A stretch of DNA of 64,000 nt. Origin: Halobacterium sp. DL1. Lineage in GTDB: Archaea > Halobacteriota > Halobacteria > Halobacteriales > Halobacteriaceae. Each line of letters opens with the position of its first letter. The stretch's first letter is position 1. Position numbers and translations under genes: made by a program. Positions 1-8,989 of the stretch are shown here, piece after piece. Below the pieces are notes generated by a model. It saw nothing but the letters and a program-made list of their open reading frames with translations. It was not told the DNA's origin and made no database searches. The stretch lies in the NCBI GenBank assembly GCA_000230955.3, contig CP007060.1, forward strand, positions 1,178,001-1,242,000, in the 5' to 3' direction.

Positions 1-1
1 C

Positions 2-871
<870 letters not shown>

Positions 872-936
872 TCGACACCGTCCCGTCTTCTTTAGGCACA
901 AGAACCTAACCACTCGGTGGCCTATCCGCAGTCGAG

Positions 937-1137
937 ATGACGCAGACGCTCTCCGTTCCCGGAATGGGCTGTGACGGCTGCGAGCGCATCGTGGAGAGCG
1001 CACTCTCGGAGGTCGCCGGCGTCACCGGAGTGACTGCCGACCAGTTGGACGGGACGGCGACAATCGAAGGTGACGTGGAGACGGAGACGCTCGTTCGAAG
1101 CCTCGAACTCGCGGGCTACGACGCCGACGTGGCGTAG
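937..1137 (+). CDS. CopZ-like heavy-metal-associated (HMA) domain protein
   Basis: A 66-residue single HMA domain with the metal-binding loop GMGCDGC near residues 9-15, in place of the usual GMTCxxC. The beta-alpha-beta-beta-alpha-beta pattern and length match cytosolic copper chaperones that hand Cu(I) to CopA. It lies directly downstream of the copper ATPase on the same strand, so delivery to that pump is the likely role. The ATG at 937 is the only start that keeps the whole fold. Metal identity is inferred. Confidence 0.9.
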   Translation: MTQTLSVPGMGCDGCERIVESALSEVAGVTGVTADQLDGTATIEGDVETETLVRSLELAGYDADVA

Positions 1138-1164
1138 TCCGGTCCCGGACGATAGCGGAGGGGG

Positions 1165-1178
1165 TTACCGGTAGGTAA
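1165..1178. promoter_or_regulatory. Inverted repeat TTACC-N4-GGTAA upstream of a winged-helix gene
   Basis: A perfect 5-base inverted repeat with a 4-base spacer lies 59 bases before the ATG at 1237. A third GTTACC copy occurs at about 1194-1199. Spacing and symmetry suit a dimeric winged-helix regulator. No binding data are visible, so operator function is inference. Confidence 0.35.
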
Positions 1179-1236
1179 GTGGCTCACACGACCGTTACCG
1201 AGTGCTAAAGGGGGTGGCGTCCCGAGTACCGGGTAG

Positions 1237-1512
1237 ATGACCACGACTGACGAACTCGTCCAGGACCTGCCGCCCAGCGCGAAACTCGTCTGGAAGGTAC
1301 TGGAGTACAACGGGGGACTCACGCAGAAACAGATCGTCGAGAACTCCCGGCTCTCTCAGCGTACCGTCCGGGACGCGCTCGACCGGTTGCAGGAGGCCGA
1401 CGTGGTCGAGAAGGACATCTACATCCCTGACGCGCGCCAGAACCTCTACCGCCTCTCCCTCGACGAGGAGGAGGCCGAGTCGGAGTCCGAGGCCGAAGTC
1501 GCCCTCGACTAG
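1237..1512 (+). CDS. Small winged-helix transcriptional regulator (MarR/TrmB-like)
   Basis: A 91-residue protein whose residues 12-75 form a winged helix: a helix around AKLVWKVLEY, a recognition helix around SQRTVRDALDRL, and a wing ending with LYRLS. The C-terminal tail is a run of Glu and Asp. It follows the copper ATPase and CopZ genes on the same strand, 99 bases downstream, so it could control them, but no ligand-binding Cys or His pair is present. It overlaps tail-to-tail by 4 bases with the HxlR-type gene on the other strand. Confidence 0.85.
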   Translation: MTTTDELVQDLPPSAKLVWKVLEYNGGLTQKQIVENSRLSQRTVRDALDRLQEADVVEKDIYIPDARQNLYRLSLDEEEAESESEAEVALD

Positions 1513-1880
1513 ACCAGCGACGCCCCTTCCTCCTCGACGGGTTCGAGGTGCTCGTTCCCCCACTCCGCCAGCGACATCACCACTGGTTCGAGGGACTCAC
1601 CGAGGTCCGTCAGCGCGTACTCGACGCGGACGGGTTTCTCGCTGACGATGGTCCGGGAGACGATGCGCTTCTCTGTCAGGTCCTCGAGGTTCTCGGAGAG
1701 CACCTTGCTGGAGATGCCGTCGACCTCCGACTGGAGGTCGTTGAAGCCGAGCGGCCCCTCCGCCAGCAGTCGATGGATGATGACGGGATACCACTTCTTC
1801 CCGACGAGTGACGCCGTCGCGGTGATCGAACACCACGAGTCTCCGGGACACCACGCGGGTAGCCGCTCGCTGTCGTCCAT
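1509..1880 (-). CDS. HxlR-family transcriptional regulator
   Basis: 123 residues with the HxlR layout: an N-terminal Cys-containing segment (WCPGDSWC), the LVGKKWYPVIIHRLL helix, a helix-turn-helix at FNDLQSEVDGISSKVLSENL, and a wing with VEYALTDLGESL. Such proteins act as dimeric DNA-binding sensors, some responding to thiol or aldehyde stress; the inducer here is unknown. Two N-terminal Cys residues (11 and 17) could be redox-active. An inverted repeat lies 49 bases upstream of its start. Confidence 0.9.
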   Translation of the reverse strand: MDDSERLPAWCPGDSWCSITATASLVGKKWYPVIIHRLLAEGPLGFNDLQSEVDGISSKVLSENLEDLTEKRIVSRTIVSEKPVRVEYALTDLGESLEPVVMSLAEWGNEHLEPVEEEGASLV

Positions 1881-1928
1881 GCCCGTAGGTTGGGACGGAC
1901 GGAAGTTAAGGCTACCTCACGATAGCTA

Positions 1929-1944
1929 CTTACCTTGTAGTAAG
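1929..1944. promoter_or_regulatory. Inverted repeat CTTAC-N6-GTAAG upstream of the HxlR gene
   Basis: A perfect 5-base inverted repeat with a 6-base spacer, 49 bases upstream of the minus-strand start at 1880. It is a candidate autoregulatory operator. The half-site resembles the TTACC arms at 1165-1178 in front of the neighbouring regulator. Confidence 0.35.
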
Positions 1945-2030
1945 CCCAGGGAGTCGATGCTCCCAGAACCACCACCGTCGGCGGTCGCAGTTGCAAACTG
2001 ATAAGTTCCGGACGGGAGACGCAGCCGACG

Positions 2031-2795
2031 ATGCCCTCCCTGCTAGCCCGTGCGTCCCGCGTCGCGGGGCGCGTCTCCGAGTACGCCCTCGTCCCCCTCG
2101 CTCTGACGCTGTTCGCGTTCGGCAAGGTGGCCGCCGCCGTCGACCCGTCGAGCGTCGGCGTGAACGTGAAGCTGTCCTTCCCCGCGGACGTCGCCACGCT
2201 GTGGACCGTCGTCGACCCGCCCGCACAGGGCGTCGCGTTCCGCAGTCCGACGCCGCTGCTGTTCGTGCCCGTGTTTATCGCCGTCGAGGCAGCGGTGGTC
2301 GCGGGCTACCTCGGCGGCATCCGCGACGCCCACCGCGACCGCGACCCGGACTTCGTGGCGGCCGTCCGCGACCACTGGCTCTCCATCCTCGGCATCAGGG
2401 TCGTCCAGTTCCTCCTGTTCGGTGGCCTCGCCCTGAGCCTGCTCGCCGGCGGTGCCGGCGTCCTCCTCGTCCTCGGCGTCCCGCTGCTGCTCGTGGTCGG
2501 CTACCTCCTCTGGGCGGCGCCGTACCTGGTCGTCTTGCGGGACACCGACGCCCTGACGGCGCTCGCGGAGAGCGCGTCCCTCGCCGTCGAGGGCGGCGAC
2601 TACCCCGCGTTCTCTGCCGGTTACGCGGTCGCCGTGGCGGTCGCTTCGGTGGTGGTCTCGCCGCTCGTGACCAGCGCGGGCATCGTCGGCGTCCTCGTCG
2701 GCGCGGCGCTCGTCGCATACCCGTCGCTGGTTGGGACCGCGGCCGCGACCATCGTCGTGGACGCCGCGGCCGCCGCGGCGTCTCGCGGCGCTTAA
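2031..2795 (+). CDS. Multi-pass membrane protein, haloarchaeal, unknown function
   Basis: 254 residues with about five to six hydrophobic segments (roughly residues 18-38, 75-95, 120-145, 145-170, 195-215 and 220-245). A soluble loop after segment two carries GGIRDAHRDRDPDF. The pattern resembles haloarchaeal DUF4013-like or DUF7847-like integral membrane proteins, but I do not recognise a specific family and assign no function. The next gene begins 26 bases downstream on the same strand. Confidence 0.8.
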   Translation: MPSLLARASRVAGRVSEYALVPLALTLFAFGKVAAAVDPSSVGVNVKLSFPADVATLWTVVDPPAQGVAFRSPTPLLFVPVFIAVEAAVVAGYLGGIRDAHRDRDPDFVAAVRDHWLSILGIRVVQFLLFGGLALSLLAGGAGVLLVLGVPLLLVVGYLLWAAPYLVVLRDTDALTALAESASLAVEGGDYPAFSAGYAVAVAVASVVVSPLVTSAGIVGVLVGAALVAYPSLVGTAAATIVVDAAAAAASRGA

Positions 2796-2820
2796 GACCG
2801 ACTACCGTCTACGGTGGGTC

Positions 2821-3438
2821 GTGCAGAACGTCACGGACCGGACGAGCAACCCCTTCGACATGCGGCCGCCCTGCGACGCGTTCGTCCCCGGCTACGGCGA
2901 CGCGAACGCCGATTTCCACGCCATCGGCGACCACCCCGGAATCCACGGCGGCGCGGAGACGGGCGTACCGCTCACGGAGACACCAGCGGCCGAGCGGTTT
3001 CGGGACGCGCTCGCTGCCGTCGGCCTCCTCGACGAACACGCCGAACCCGCGAACCTGTTCCTCTCGTACCTCCACGCCTGCGTCGCCGAGGAGACGCCCT
3101 CGGAGCGCGAGTACACCGAACTCGAACCGTTCTTCGACGCGGAACTCCGGGCCATCACCGCCCACGTCCTGCTCCCCGTCGGGGAGCGCGCGACCCGTCA
3201 CGTCCTCCGGGAGTACACCGCAATCGACCCGGACAGCGTGACGCTCGCCGACGTCCACGCCGAGGAACTCCACGGGAGCGGGTGGCTCGTGGTGCCAGCC
3301 CTCGACCCCGCGGAGTGGACCGACGCCGACGAGACGGCCTACATCGACGCCCTCGCCGACATCCGGGAGTCCGACTACTTCCGGGAGGCCGACCTCGGTC
3401 GGTTCCTCGTGGAGTCGGAGCGATATCTGGTCAGATAG
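2821..3438 (+). CDS. Uracil-DNA glycosylase superfamily protein
   Basis: 205 residues from a GTG start at 2821; the open frame runs further upstream but the conserved sequence begins here with QNVTDRTSNPFDMRPP. The segment PGYGDANADFHAIGDHPG resembles the UDG motif that contacts the DNA phosphate and activates water. The FDAELRAITAHVLLPVGERA segment matches the second half of a UDG fold. Only two Cys residues occur, so the 4Fe-4S cluster of family 4 enzymes is unlikely. A role in base-excision repair is inferred from fold similarity. Confidence 0.7.
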   Translation: MQNVTDRTSNPFDMRPPCDAFVPGYGDANADFHAIGDHPGIHGGAETGVPLTETPAAERFRDALAAVGLLDEHAEPANLFLSYLHACVAEETPSEREYTELEPFFDAELRAITAHVLLPVGERATRHVLREYTAIDPDSVTLADVHAEELHGSGWLVVPALDPAEWTDADETAYIDALADIRESDYFREADLGRFLVESERYLVR

Positions 3439-3469
3439 TGATTTATCCGCCCGCCTGCTAGCCAGCGGT

Positions 3470-4417
3470 GTGCACCACATCCAGTTGACGAACGCCGCCT
3501 TCGAGGGGCGGAACAGCATCTACCTCCTCGGGGCGGACGACGCCGGCGCGCCGACGACGCTCGTCGACACCGGCATCGCCACACCGGCTGTCGAGGCCGA
3601 ACTCCGGGACGCGCTCGCCGACGGCGGCGCGTCGTTCGCGGACGTCGACCAGGTGTTGCTCACCCACTGGCACCACGACCACTCCGGTCTCGCCGGCGCC
3701 ATCCAGGCCGAGAGCGACGCCACAGTCTACGCCCACGAGGCAGACGCGCCGCTCGTAGCCCACGACGCCGGCGCCCTCGACGCGACGGAGTCCGCTCGCC
3801 TCGAGTGCCTCGACCGCTGGGGGATGCCCGCCGAGAAGCAGCGCGAACTGGAGGCGGTCTTCGACCGGCACGCGGACCTCGCTGGGGACCCGGTCGACGT
3901 CACTCCACTGAGCGACGGCGACAGCGTCTCGCTCGGCGGCTTCGACGTGGAGGCGGTCCACCTCCCCGGTCACGCCGCGGGTCTGGTCGGCTACCAGTTC
4001 GAGCGCGACGGCCGCCGCGAGGCGTTCGTCGGCGACGCCATCCTGCCGAAGTACACGCCGAACGTCGGCGGCGCCGACGTCCGCGTCGACCGGCCGCTCG
4101 CGCAGTACCTCGCCAGCCTCGAGCGCGTGCAGTCCCTCGACTGGGACCGCGCGTGGCCCGGCCACCGAGGCCCCATCTTCGCGCCGAACGCCCGCGCCCG
4201 CGACATCGCCGCCCACCACGACGAACGCACCGAGCGCGTCCGCTCGGTAGTCGCCGAGCAGGGCCCCGTCTCCGCGTGGGACGTGAGCGCGGAACTGTTC
4301 GGCTCGCTGTCGTCCATCCACATCCTTCACGGGCCGGGCGAGGCGTTCGCTCACCTCGACCACCTCGTCCACGAGGGCGAACTCGAAGAGACCGAGGACG
4401 GCTACGTCCTCGCCTGA
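3470..4417 (+). CDS. MBL-fold metallo-hydrolase
   Basis: 315 residues, GTG start. The zinc-binding signature T-H-W-H-H-D-H occupies residues 65-71, followed by LPGHAAG (third His site) and VGDAILP (bridging Asp). The C-terminal 100 residues contain a winged-helix-like extension, as in LACTB2-type members. Glyoxalase II-like, lactonase or nuclease activity are all possible; the substrate cannot be told from sequence. It begins 31 bases after the UDG-like gene. Confidence 0.88.
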   Translation: MHHIQLTNAAFEGRNSIYLLGADDAGAPTTLVDTGIATPAVEAELRDALADGGASFADVDQVLLTHWHHDHSGLAGAIQAESDATVYAHEADAPLVAHDAGALDATESARLECLDRWGMPAEKQRELEAVFDRHADLAGDPVDVTPLSDGDSVSLGGFDVEAVHLPGHAAGLVGYQFERDGRREAFVGDAILPKYTPNVGGADVRVDRPLAQYLASLERVQSLDWDRAWPGHRGPIFAPNARARDIAAHHDERTERVRSVVAEQGPVSAWDVSAELFGSLSSIHILHGPGEAFAHLDHLVHEGELEETEDGYVLA

Positions 4418-4480
4418 GCGGACACCGTCTCAGTTCCGCGAGCACAACTGTCTTTGTCCGCGCTACTCGTACGTCCGTGC

Positions 4481-5050
4481 ATGGTCGAGATGGAATCCGA
4501 CGCCGAACTCGAGGCGGGCGACCCGGCGCCGGGCTTCGAACTCCGCGGCACCGACGACGAATCGTACGCGCTCGCGGACTTCGCGGACCACGAGGCGGTG
4601 TTGCTCGTGTTCACCTGTAACCACTGCCCGTACGCGAAGGCGAAGTTCGACGTGCTCAACGACATCGCCGCCGACTACGACGACGCCGCTGTTATGGGCG
4701 TCAACCCGAACGACGCCGAGGAGTACCCCGACGACTCCTTCGAGCGCATGCAGGAACTCGTCGACGAGGGGACCGTCGACTACGACGCCTACCTCCACGA
4801 CGAGTCCCAGGACGTCGCTCGCGCGTACGGCGCGACGTGCACGCCCGACCCGTTCCTCCTCCGGAACGCGGGGGACGGCTTCGAACTCGCGTGGCAGGGC
4901 CGCCTCGACGACGCACTGAATCCGGACGACGAACCGACCCGCCCCGGCGGCGACATGCGCGACGCCATCGACAGCGTCCTCGCCGGCGAGGACGTCGAGA
5001 AGGGGGACCTGCCGTCGCGCGGGTGCTCCATCAAGTGGCGCGGGGAGTGA
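4481..5050 (+). CDS. Thioredoxin-fold protein, AhpC/TSA-like
   Basis: 189 residues from ATG 4481; an upstream TTG and an internal ATG at 4490 are less or equally possible starts. The N-terminal GDPAPGFELRG and the CNHC motif at residues 46-49 (TCNHCPYAKAKFD) mark the AhpC/TSA-type thioredoxin family with a resolving-Cys pair. FLLRNAG is the usual strand after the cis-Pro region. It probably acts as a cytosolic thiol-disulfide oxidoreductase or peroxidase. Partner reductase unknown. Confidence 0.85.
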   Translation: MVEMESDAELEAGDPAPGFELRGTDDESYALADFADHEAVLLVFTCNHCPYAKAKFDVLNDIAADYDDAAVMGVNPNDAEEYPDDSFERMQELVDEGTVDYDAYLHDESQDVARAYGATCTPDPFLLRNAGDGFELAWQGRLDDALNPDDEPTRPGGDMRDAIDSVLAGEDVEKGDLPSRGCSIKWRGE

Positions 5051-5164
5051 CGCTGTCGGGCGGTCCGCGCCCTGTACCCGGAGCGCCGGAGAGTATCCCC
5101 TGAGATGGAAGCCCAGGCGATGGTGGTGGGGCCACGACGGCAGTCAAGGTGCCGGGTGACCTAC

Positions 5165-5173
5165 AGATATTTG
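5165..5173 (+). promoter_or_regulatory. TATA box for the gene at 5199
   Basis: AT-rich AGATATTTG lies 26-34 bases before the ATG at 5199, the spacing expected for a leaderless haloarchaeal transcript. Confidence 0.45.
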
Positions 5174-5198
5174 TCGCTGGCATCGACATCTTGGTCCG

Positions 5199-5777
5199 AT
5201 GTACCGCTCCCTCCGGGACGCAGCGACGACAGTCGGCAGTGTGGCCGTCCTGCTGGTCGTCGTCATGTTGGTCTCGTCAGACACGAAGACGGTTGTCGCG
5301 CTGATGGTATTCTGTGTCGTTGGGTGGGTTTTCAGCCGAGCTTACCGGTCGTCCAGCACGGTGGGTGCCGTCCGCGCTCGCCTGTCGCCGCGTGCGAAAC
5401 GTGCTATCGGCGTGGTCGTCCTCATCGGAGTCGTCATCGTCGTGGCCGACGAGCTCGACGAGGTGGTCGTTCTGGCCGTCGCGGGCCTGTTCGGCTACGT
5501 CGGGTATCGGGCCGGCAGCGTTCTCCGCGGGGCGTGGCACGGGACTCTCGGCGGCATCCTGGGGTCCGTGTGCCTCGTCGTCCTCCTCGGCGTCATGTTC
5601 CTCCTCGCAACCGTCGTGGGCGTCGACGGCGCCCGAACCATCGCACTCAAGACGCTGGTTGCACCGCAGGTAGTCGGGTTCGTCACACTGGTGTGGAGCG
5701 TCTTCGTGGTCGTCCTGGGCGGCGTTGTCGGCCTAATCAGCGGTAGTGTCGGCGGGGCCTTCGCGCGGTTGTTCTGA
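5199..5777 (+). CDS. Hydrophobic membrane protein, unknown function
   Basis: 192 residues, mostly Val, Leu and Gly, with about five membrane helices (near residues 13-28, 33-48, 70-87, 112-138 and 152-180). A short positively charged loop (RARLSPRAKR) sits between helices two and three. No catalytic or transport motif is recognisable. It has its own TATA-like box and is not closely linked to its neighbours. Confidence 0.75.
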   Translation: MYRSLRDAATTVGSVAVLLVVVMLVSSDTKTVVALMVFCVVGWVFSRAYRSSSTVGAVRARLSPRAKRAIGVVVLIGVVIVVADELDEVVVLAVAGLFGYVGYRAGSVLRGAWHGTLGGILGSVCLVVLLGVMFLLATVVGVDGARTIALKTLVAPQVVGFVTLVWSVFVVVLGGVVGLISGSVGGAFARLF

Positions 5778-5882
5778 CGCGGTGCTGTGAGATTCCCGTC
5801 GACGGTGGGTGCGGGAGCGACCCGGCTCTCCACGTTGTGCGGACGTCGGTAGCTCTTTGCCCGTCCGCCGCCACGGTCCGCC

Positions 5883-6830
5883 GTGACCCGTCGTGGTACG
5901 CTCTACGTGCTCGCCGCGCTCGCCAGTGGCGTCCTCGCGGCCGTCCTCCCGCCAATTCTCGGAACTGCCGTCGACACGACGTACCCCCTCGCGCTCGTCG
6001 CGGCCCGTGGGCTGAGCGCCGTGGGCGTCGCGTTCGCCGTCGCCGCGGGCTACCACGTCGTGACGACGCTCGCGCTGCCCGCCTCGATGGACCGCCGCCG
6101 CCGACACCGCGTCGAGTCCGTTCTCCGTCTCGTCGCCCTCGTCGTCGCCGCTATCGCCGTGCTCGGGGTCGTCACGGACCGCTGGGTGCCCGCCCTCGTC
6201 TCCCTCGGCGTGGCGGGCGTCGCCATCTCCTTGGCGCTCCAGCAGCCCCTGTTGAGCCTCCTGGGCTGGGTGTACGTGATGACCAAGCAACCGTTCCAGG
6301 TCGGTGACCGTGTGCGCATCGACGAGTCGAAGGGGGACGTCATCGACGTCGACTACCTCGTCACGACGCTGTGGGAGATCAACGGCGAACTCGTCTCCTC
6401 GAACCAGCCCTCCGGCCGGCACATCACGGTGCCCAACAGCGTCGTGCTGACGAGCCACGTCGTCAACTTCAGCCGCGATGAGTTCCCGTTCGTCTGGAAC
6501 GAACTCTCCGTCCAGGTCTCCTACGAGACGGACCTGGAGTTCACGCAAGAACTGCTCCGCGAGACCACCGAGGAGCATCTCGGAGAGACGATGCACCGGG
6601 AGGTGGCACGGTTCCGCGAGCAACTCGCGGAGACTCCCGTCGAACTGGAGGTCCAGGACCGCCCGAGCGTCAACATCGCCCAGAATGAGTCGTGGGTCGA
6701 ACTCCGCGTTCGATACCTCGTCAGCCCCAAGCGCGCCCAGCGCACTCGCAACGAACTGTACGAGCGCATTTTCGAGCGACTCGATGACCACCCCGAGCGC
6801 GTCAGCTTCCCGGTCAGTCGGAGCCGCTGA
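5883..6830 (+). CDS. MscS-family mechanosensitive ion channel
   Basis: 315 residues from a GTG start. Four N-terminal membrane segments (to about residue 130) lead into the pore-lining helix and the conserved PFQVGDRVRI turn, then the beta-domain segment ending ITVPNSVV near residue 180. The C-terminal alpha/beta domain completes the MscS layout. It should release small solutes on osmotic down-shock at the plasma membrane. The linker insert WEINGELVSSNQPSGR is longer than in E. coli MscS. It ends 40 bases before the methyltransferase gene. Confidence 0.9.
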   Translation: MTRRGTLYVLAALASGVLAAVLPPILGTAVDTTYPLALVAARGLSAVGVAFAVAAGYHVVTTLALPASMDRRRRHRVESVLRLVALVVAAIAVLGVVTDRWVPALVSLGVAGVAISLALQQPLLSLLGWVYVMTKQPFQVGDRVRIDESKGDVIDVDYLVTTLWEINGELVSSNQPSGRHITVPNSVVLTSHVVNFSRDEFPFVWNELSVQVSYETDLEFTQELLRETTEEHLGETMHREVARFREQLAETPVELEVQDRPSVNIAQNESWVELRVRYLVSPKRAQRTRNELYERIFERLDDHPERVSFPVSRSR

Positions 6831-6870
6831 GGGCACAACCGCTAAGGCCGGGGACGCCGACATTTCGCCC

Positions 6871-7533
6871 ATGAGCCTGGTGCTCGACGACACCGCGGCG
6901 GCATTCCTGCGGGCGGCGAACCCCGGCCAGTCGTCGCTGCTCGCGGAGATGACGGAGTACGGCGAGTCTCAGGGGTTCCCTACGGTCGGCCCGGACGCCG
7001 GCCAGTTCTTCAGGGTCGTCGCGACGCTCGCCGGCGCCGAGCGGATCTTCGAGTTCGGCTCCGGGTTCGGCTACTCGGCGGCGTGGTTCCTCGGCGCGCT
7101 CCCCGCCGACGGTGAGATCGTGCTCACGGACTACGACGATGAGAACCTCGCCGACGCCCGCGAGTTCCTCGGCCGCCTCGACAACGACACCGACGTCCAC
7201 TTCGAGGCGGGCGATGCACTGGAGACGTTCGAGAAGTACGACGGCCCGTTCGACGTCGTTTTTCTCGACCACGACAAGGAGCGCTACGCCGAGGCGTTCG
7301 ACCAGGCAGTAGCGAAACTCGCCCCGGGCGGCGTCGTCGTCGCGGACAACATGATGGCCGGCCCCGTGGAGACGGGCGACGTGACCGCCACCCTCGACGG
7401 CGCGCCAGCACCCGACGACATGACGGAGGGAATCGCGTCGTACATCGAACACGTCCGAGACCACCCCGACTTCGAGACGGCGTTCGTGCCGCTCGGCGAG
7501 GGCGTCGCGGTCAGCGTCGAAAACGAGTTCTGA
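6871..7533 (+). CDS. O-methyltransferase (catechol/caffeoyl-CoA type)
   Basis: 220 residues from ATG 6871; the frame is open further upstream but overlaps the MscS gene, and conserved sequence begins at MSLVLDD. SAM-binding motif I is FEFGSGFGYS (residues 61-68), followed by VLTDYDDENL and the FDVVFLDHDKERYAEAF metal/substrate segment typical of the TrrmR/CCoAOMT class (PF01596). VVADNMM is the usual next strand. The acceptor is unknown. Confidence 0.88.
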   Translation: MSLVLDDTAAAFLRAANPGQSSLLAEMTEYGESQGFPTVGPDAGQFFRVVATLAGAERIFEFGSGFGYSAAWFLGALPADGEIVLTDYDDENLADAREFLGRLDNDTDVHFEAGDALETFEKYDGPFDVVFLDHDKERYAEAFDQAVAKLAPGGVVVADNMMAGPVETGDVTATLDGAPAPDDMTEGIASYIEHVRDHPDFETAFVPLGEGVAVSVENEF

Positions 7534-7536
7534 GCG

Positions 7537-7770
7537 TCAGGCGTCGGCTTCCGGGCCGGAGCGATGCTTGAACGCCTCGACGCGGGAGAGCGCGGCGTCC
7601 TCGCTGCCGACGGTCACGCGCTCGTAGGCCGACCCCTCGGGCGCCTGCTCGAGGCGGTCGAAGGTGACAGCCCACTCGCCACGCGCGGTCTGGCGGAGAC
7701 GAATCACCGCGTAGCCGTCTTCGCGCTCCCACTCGCGACCGCTCCGTCGGTCGAGCTCCTCCCACTCCAT
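7537..7770 (-). CDS. Conserved haloarchaeal small protein, unknown
   Basis: 77 residues, acidic, with a likely beta-rich core (YAVIRLRQ, WAVTFDRLEQ, YERVTV) and a C-terminal helix (EDAALSRVEAFKHR). No known motif was recognised. It is convergent with the methyltransferase gene, separated by 3 bases. It may be cotranscribed after the MazG-like gene located upstream on the same strand (62-base gap). Confidence 0.7.
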   Translation of the reverse strand: MEWEELDRRSGREWEREDGYAVIRLRQTARGEWAVTFDRLEQAPEGSAYERVTVGSEDAALSRVEAFKHRSGPEADA

Positions 7771-7832
7771 GGCCCCGGGTTGGGACGCTCAACTCCTAAA
7801 CCCCGCGGTATCCGGCACGCAGTTCCGATTCG

Positions 7833-8147
7833 CTACTCCTCGACGCGCTCCAGGACGACTCCCTCCGCGAACCCGCCCCGTTCGTCGGCCTTCTCCGCAC
7901 GCAGTTCCGCCAGTTCCTCGGCGTCCACGTCGTGGGCTTCGCGGAGAGCAGCCACCACCTCGAGGACGTCGGCGAGTTCCTCGACGTCGCGGCTCTCCGC
8001 GTACTCGGCGGCCTCCTCAGTCAGTTTGTCTGCGAGGCGGTCGCGGTACGCCTCGCCCTCGGCGCGGTGCGTCACGGGCGTCTCGTCGTCCTCGCGGACC
8101 ACCCCCGGGATGCGGTCGCGGACCAGTTTGTCGTACTCGCGGCTCAC
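7833..8147 (-). CDS. MazG-like nucleotide pyrophosphohydrolase
   Basis: 104 residues beginning with the KLVRDRIPG motif of the phosphoribosyl-ATP pyrophosphohydrolase-like family. The helical metal-binding pairs EEAAEYAE and ELADVLEVV supply the ExxE and ExxD Mg2+ ligands. Such proteins hydrolyse non-canonical or phosphoribosylated nucleoside triphosphates. The precise substrate is unknown. It lies 37 bases downstream of the peroxiredoxin gene on the same strand. Confidence 0.85.
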   Translation of the reverse strand: MSREYDKLVRDRIPGVVREDDETPVTHRAEGEAYRDRLADKLTEEAAEYAESRDVEELADVLEVVAALREAHDVDAEELAELRAEKADERGGFAEGVVLERVEE

Positions 8148-8184
8148 GGCGCAGCCATCGTCGACCCGGGAGAAGAGCGTGTCG

Positions 8185-8640
8185 CTACTCGACGACAGCG
8201 AGCACCTCGTCGGCGTGCTCCTCGGGGTCGACGCCCTCGAACACCGCCGCGAGGTCGCCGTTCGGGCCGACTACGAACGTGTTCCGGAACGTGCCGACGA
8301 CCTCGTTGCCGAAGATGGTCTTCTCGCCGTAGGAGTCGTAGGCGGTCGCCACCTCGCCGTCCTCGTCGCTGAGCAGGTCGAAGGGGAGGTCGTACTTCTC
8401 CTTGAACGCCGCCAGGTCGTCGACGGGGTCGTCGCTGATGCCGAGCACCGTCACGTCGCGGTCGGCGTAGTCGTCCCAGCGGTCCCGGAAACTGCACGCC
8501 TGCGTCGTGCAGCCGGGGGTGTCGGCCCGGGGGTAGAAGTAGACGACAGTGTAGCCGCCCTCGGAGTCCGAGAGGGCCACCGTCTCGCCGTCCTGGTTCG
8601 GGAGTTCGAAGCCGGGCGCCGTGTCGCCTTCTGCGAGCAT
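8185..8640 (-). CDS. bcp: Peroxiredoxin, Bcp/PrxQ type
   Basis: 151 residues from the ATG at 8640. The peroxidatic Cys sits in PRADTPGCTTQACSF (Cys44) with the resolving Cys five residues on (Cys49), the classic PrxQ arrangement. GETVALSD and the NTFVVGPNG strand complete the fold. It reduces hydroperoxides using thioredoxin-type donors in the cytosol. The frame is open upstream but that part overlaps azlD and lacks homology. Confidence 0.92.
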   Translation of the reverse strand: MLAEGDTAPGFELPNQDGETVALSDSEGGYTVVYFYPRADTPGCTTQACSFRDRWDDYADRDVTVLGISDDPVDDLAAFKEKYDLPFDLLSDEDGEVATAYDSYGEKTIFGNEVVGTFRNTFVVGPNGDLAAVFEGVDPEEHADEVLAVVE

Positions 8641-8671
8641 ACGACGCCTTCGGACGCCCCCACTGAAGCAG

Positions 8672-8989
8672 TTACGGTAGCAGCGAGAGTGCGTACAGCA
8701 CCCCCATCCCCACGGCGACGGTGGCGAGCATGTCCTCGGTGTACCACGCGACACCCGCCGCGACCAGGCCGGCGAGCAGGCGGTCGTTGCCCAGCGAGAC
8801 GGCGAACGACCCGTCGCTGAGGAACAGTTCCGGCGCGACGAGCGCGGCAAGCACCGCGGGCGGAACGAACGCGAGAGTGCGCTCGACGCGCGCCGGGACC
8901 TCGTCCATCCGACCGAACAGCGTAACGAAGGACACCCGGAAGATGTACGTCCCGACAGCCGCGGCCAGGATGACCAGCCAGAGTCTCAC
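8672..8989 (-). CDS. azlD: AzlD-family small subunit of branched-chain amino acid exporter
   Basis: 105 residues with four hydrophobic segments and the AzlD signature near the N-terminus (GTYIFRVSFVTLFGR), then FVPPAVLAALVAPEL. AzlD pairs with AzlC to export branched-chain amino acids or analogues. The start overlaps the azlC stop by 4 bases, which suggests translational coupling. Confidence 0.9.
   Translation of the reverse strand: MRLWLVILAAAVGTYIFRVSFVTLFGRMDEVPARVERTLAFVPPAVLAALVAPELFLSDGSFAVSLGNDRLLAGLVAAGVAWYTEDMLATVAVGMGVLYALSLLP

Noticed and set aside
1991-3241. Long alternative-frame open stretch over the membrane and UDG-like genes
   Set aside because: Its product is almost entirely Arg, Pro and Gly, typical of a non-coding frame in GC-rich DNA, and two convincing genes occupy the region in other frames.
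3458-4372. 304-codon antisense frame over the metallo-hydrolase
   Set aside because: Shadow of the coding strand; the plus-strand product has the full zinc motif.
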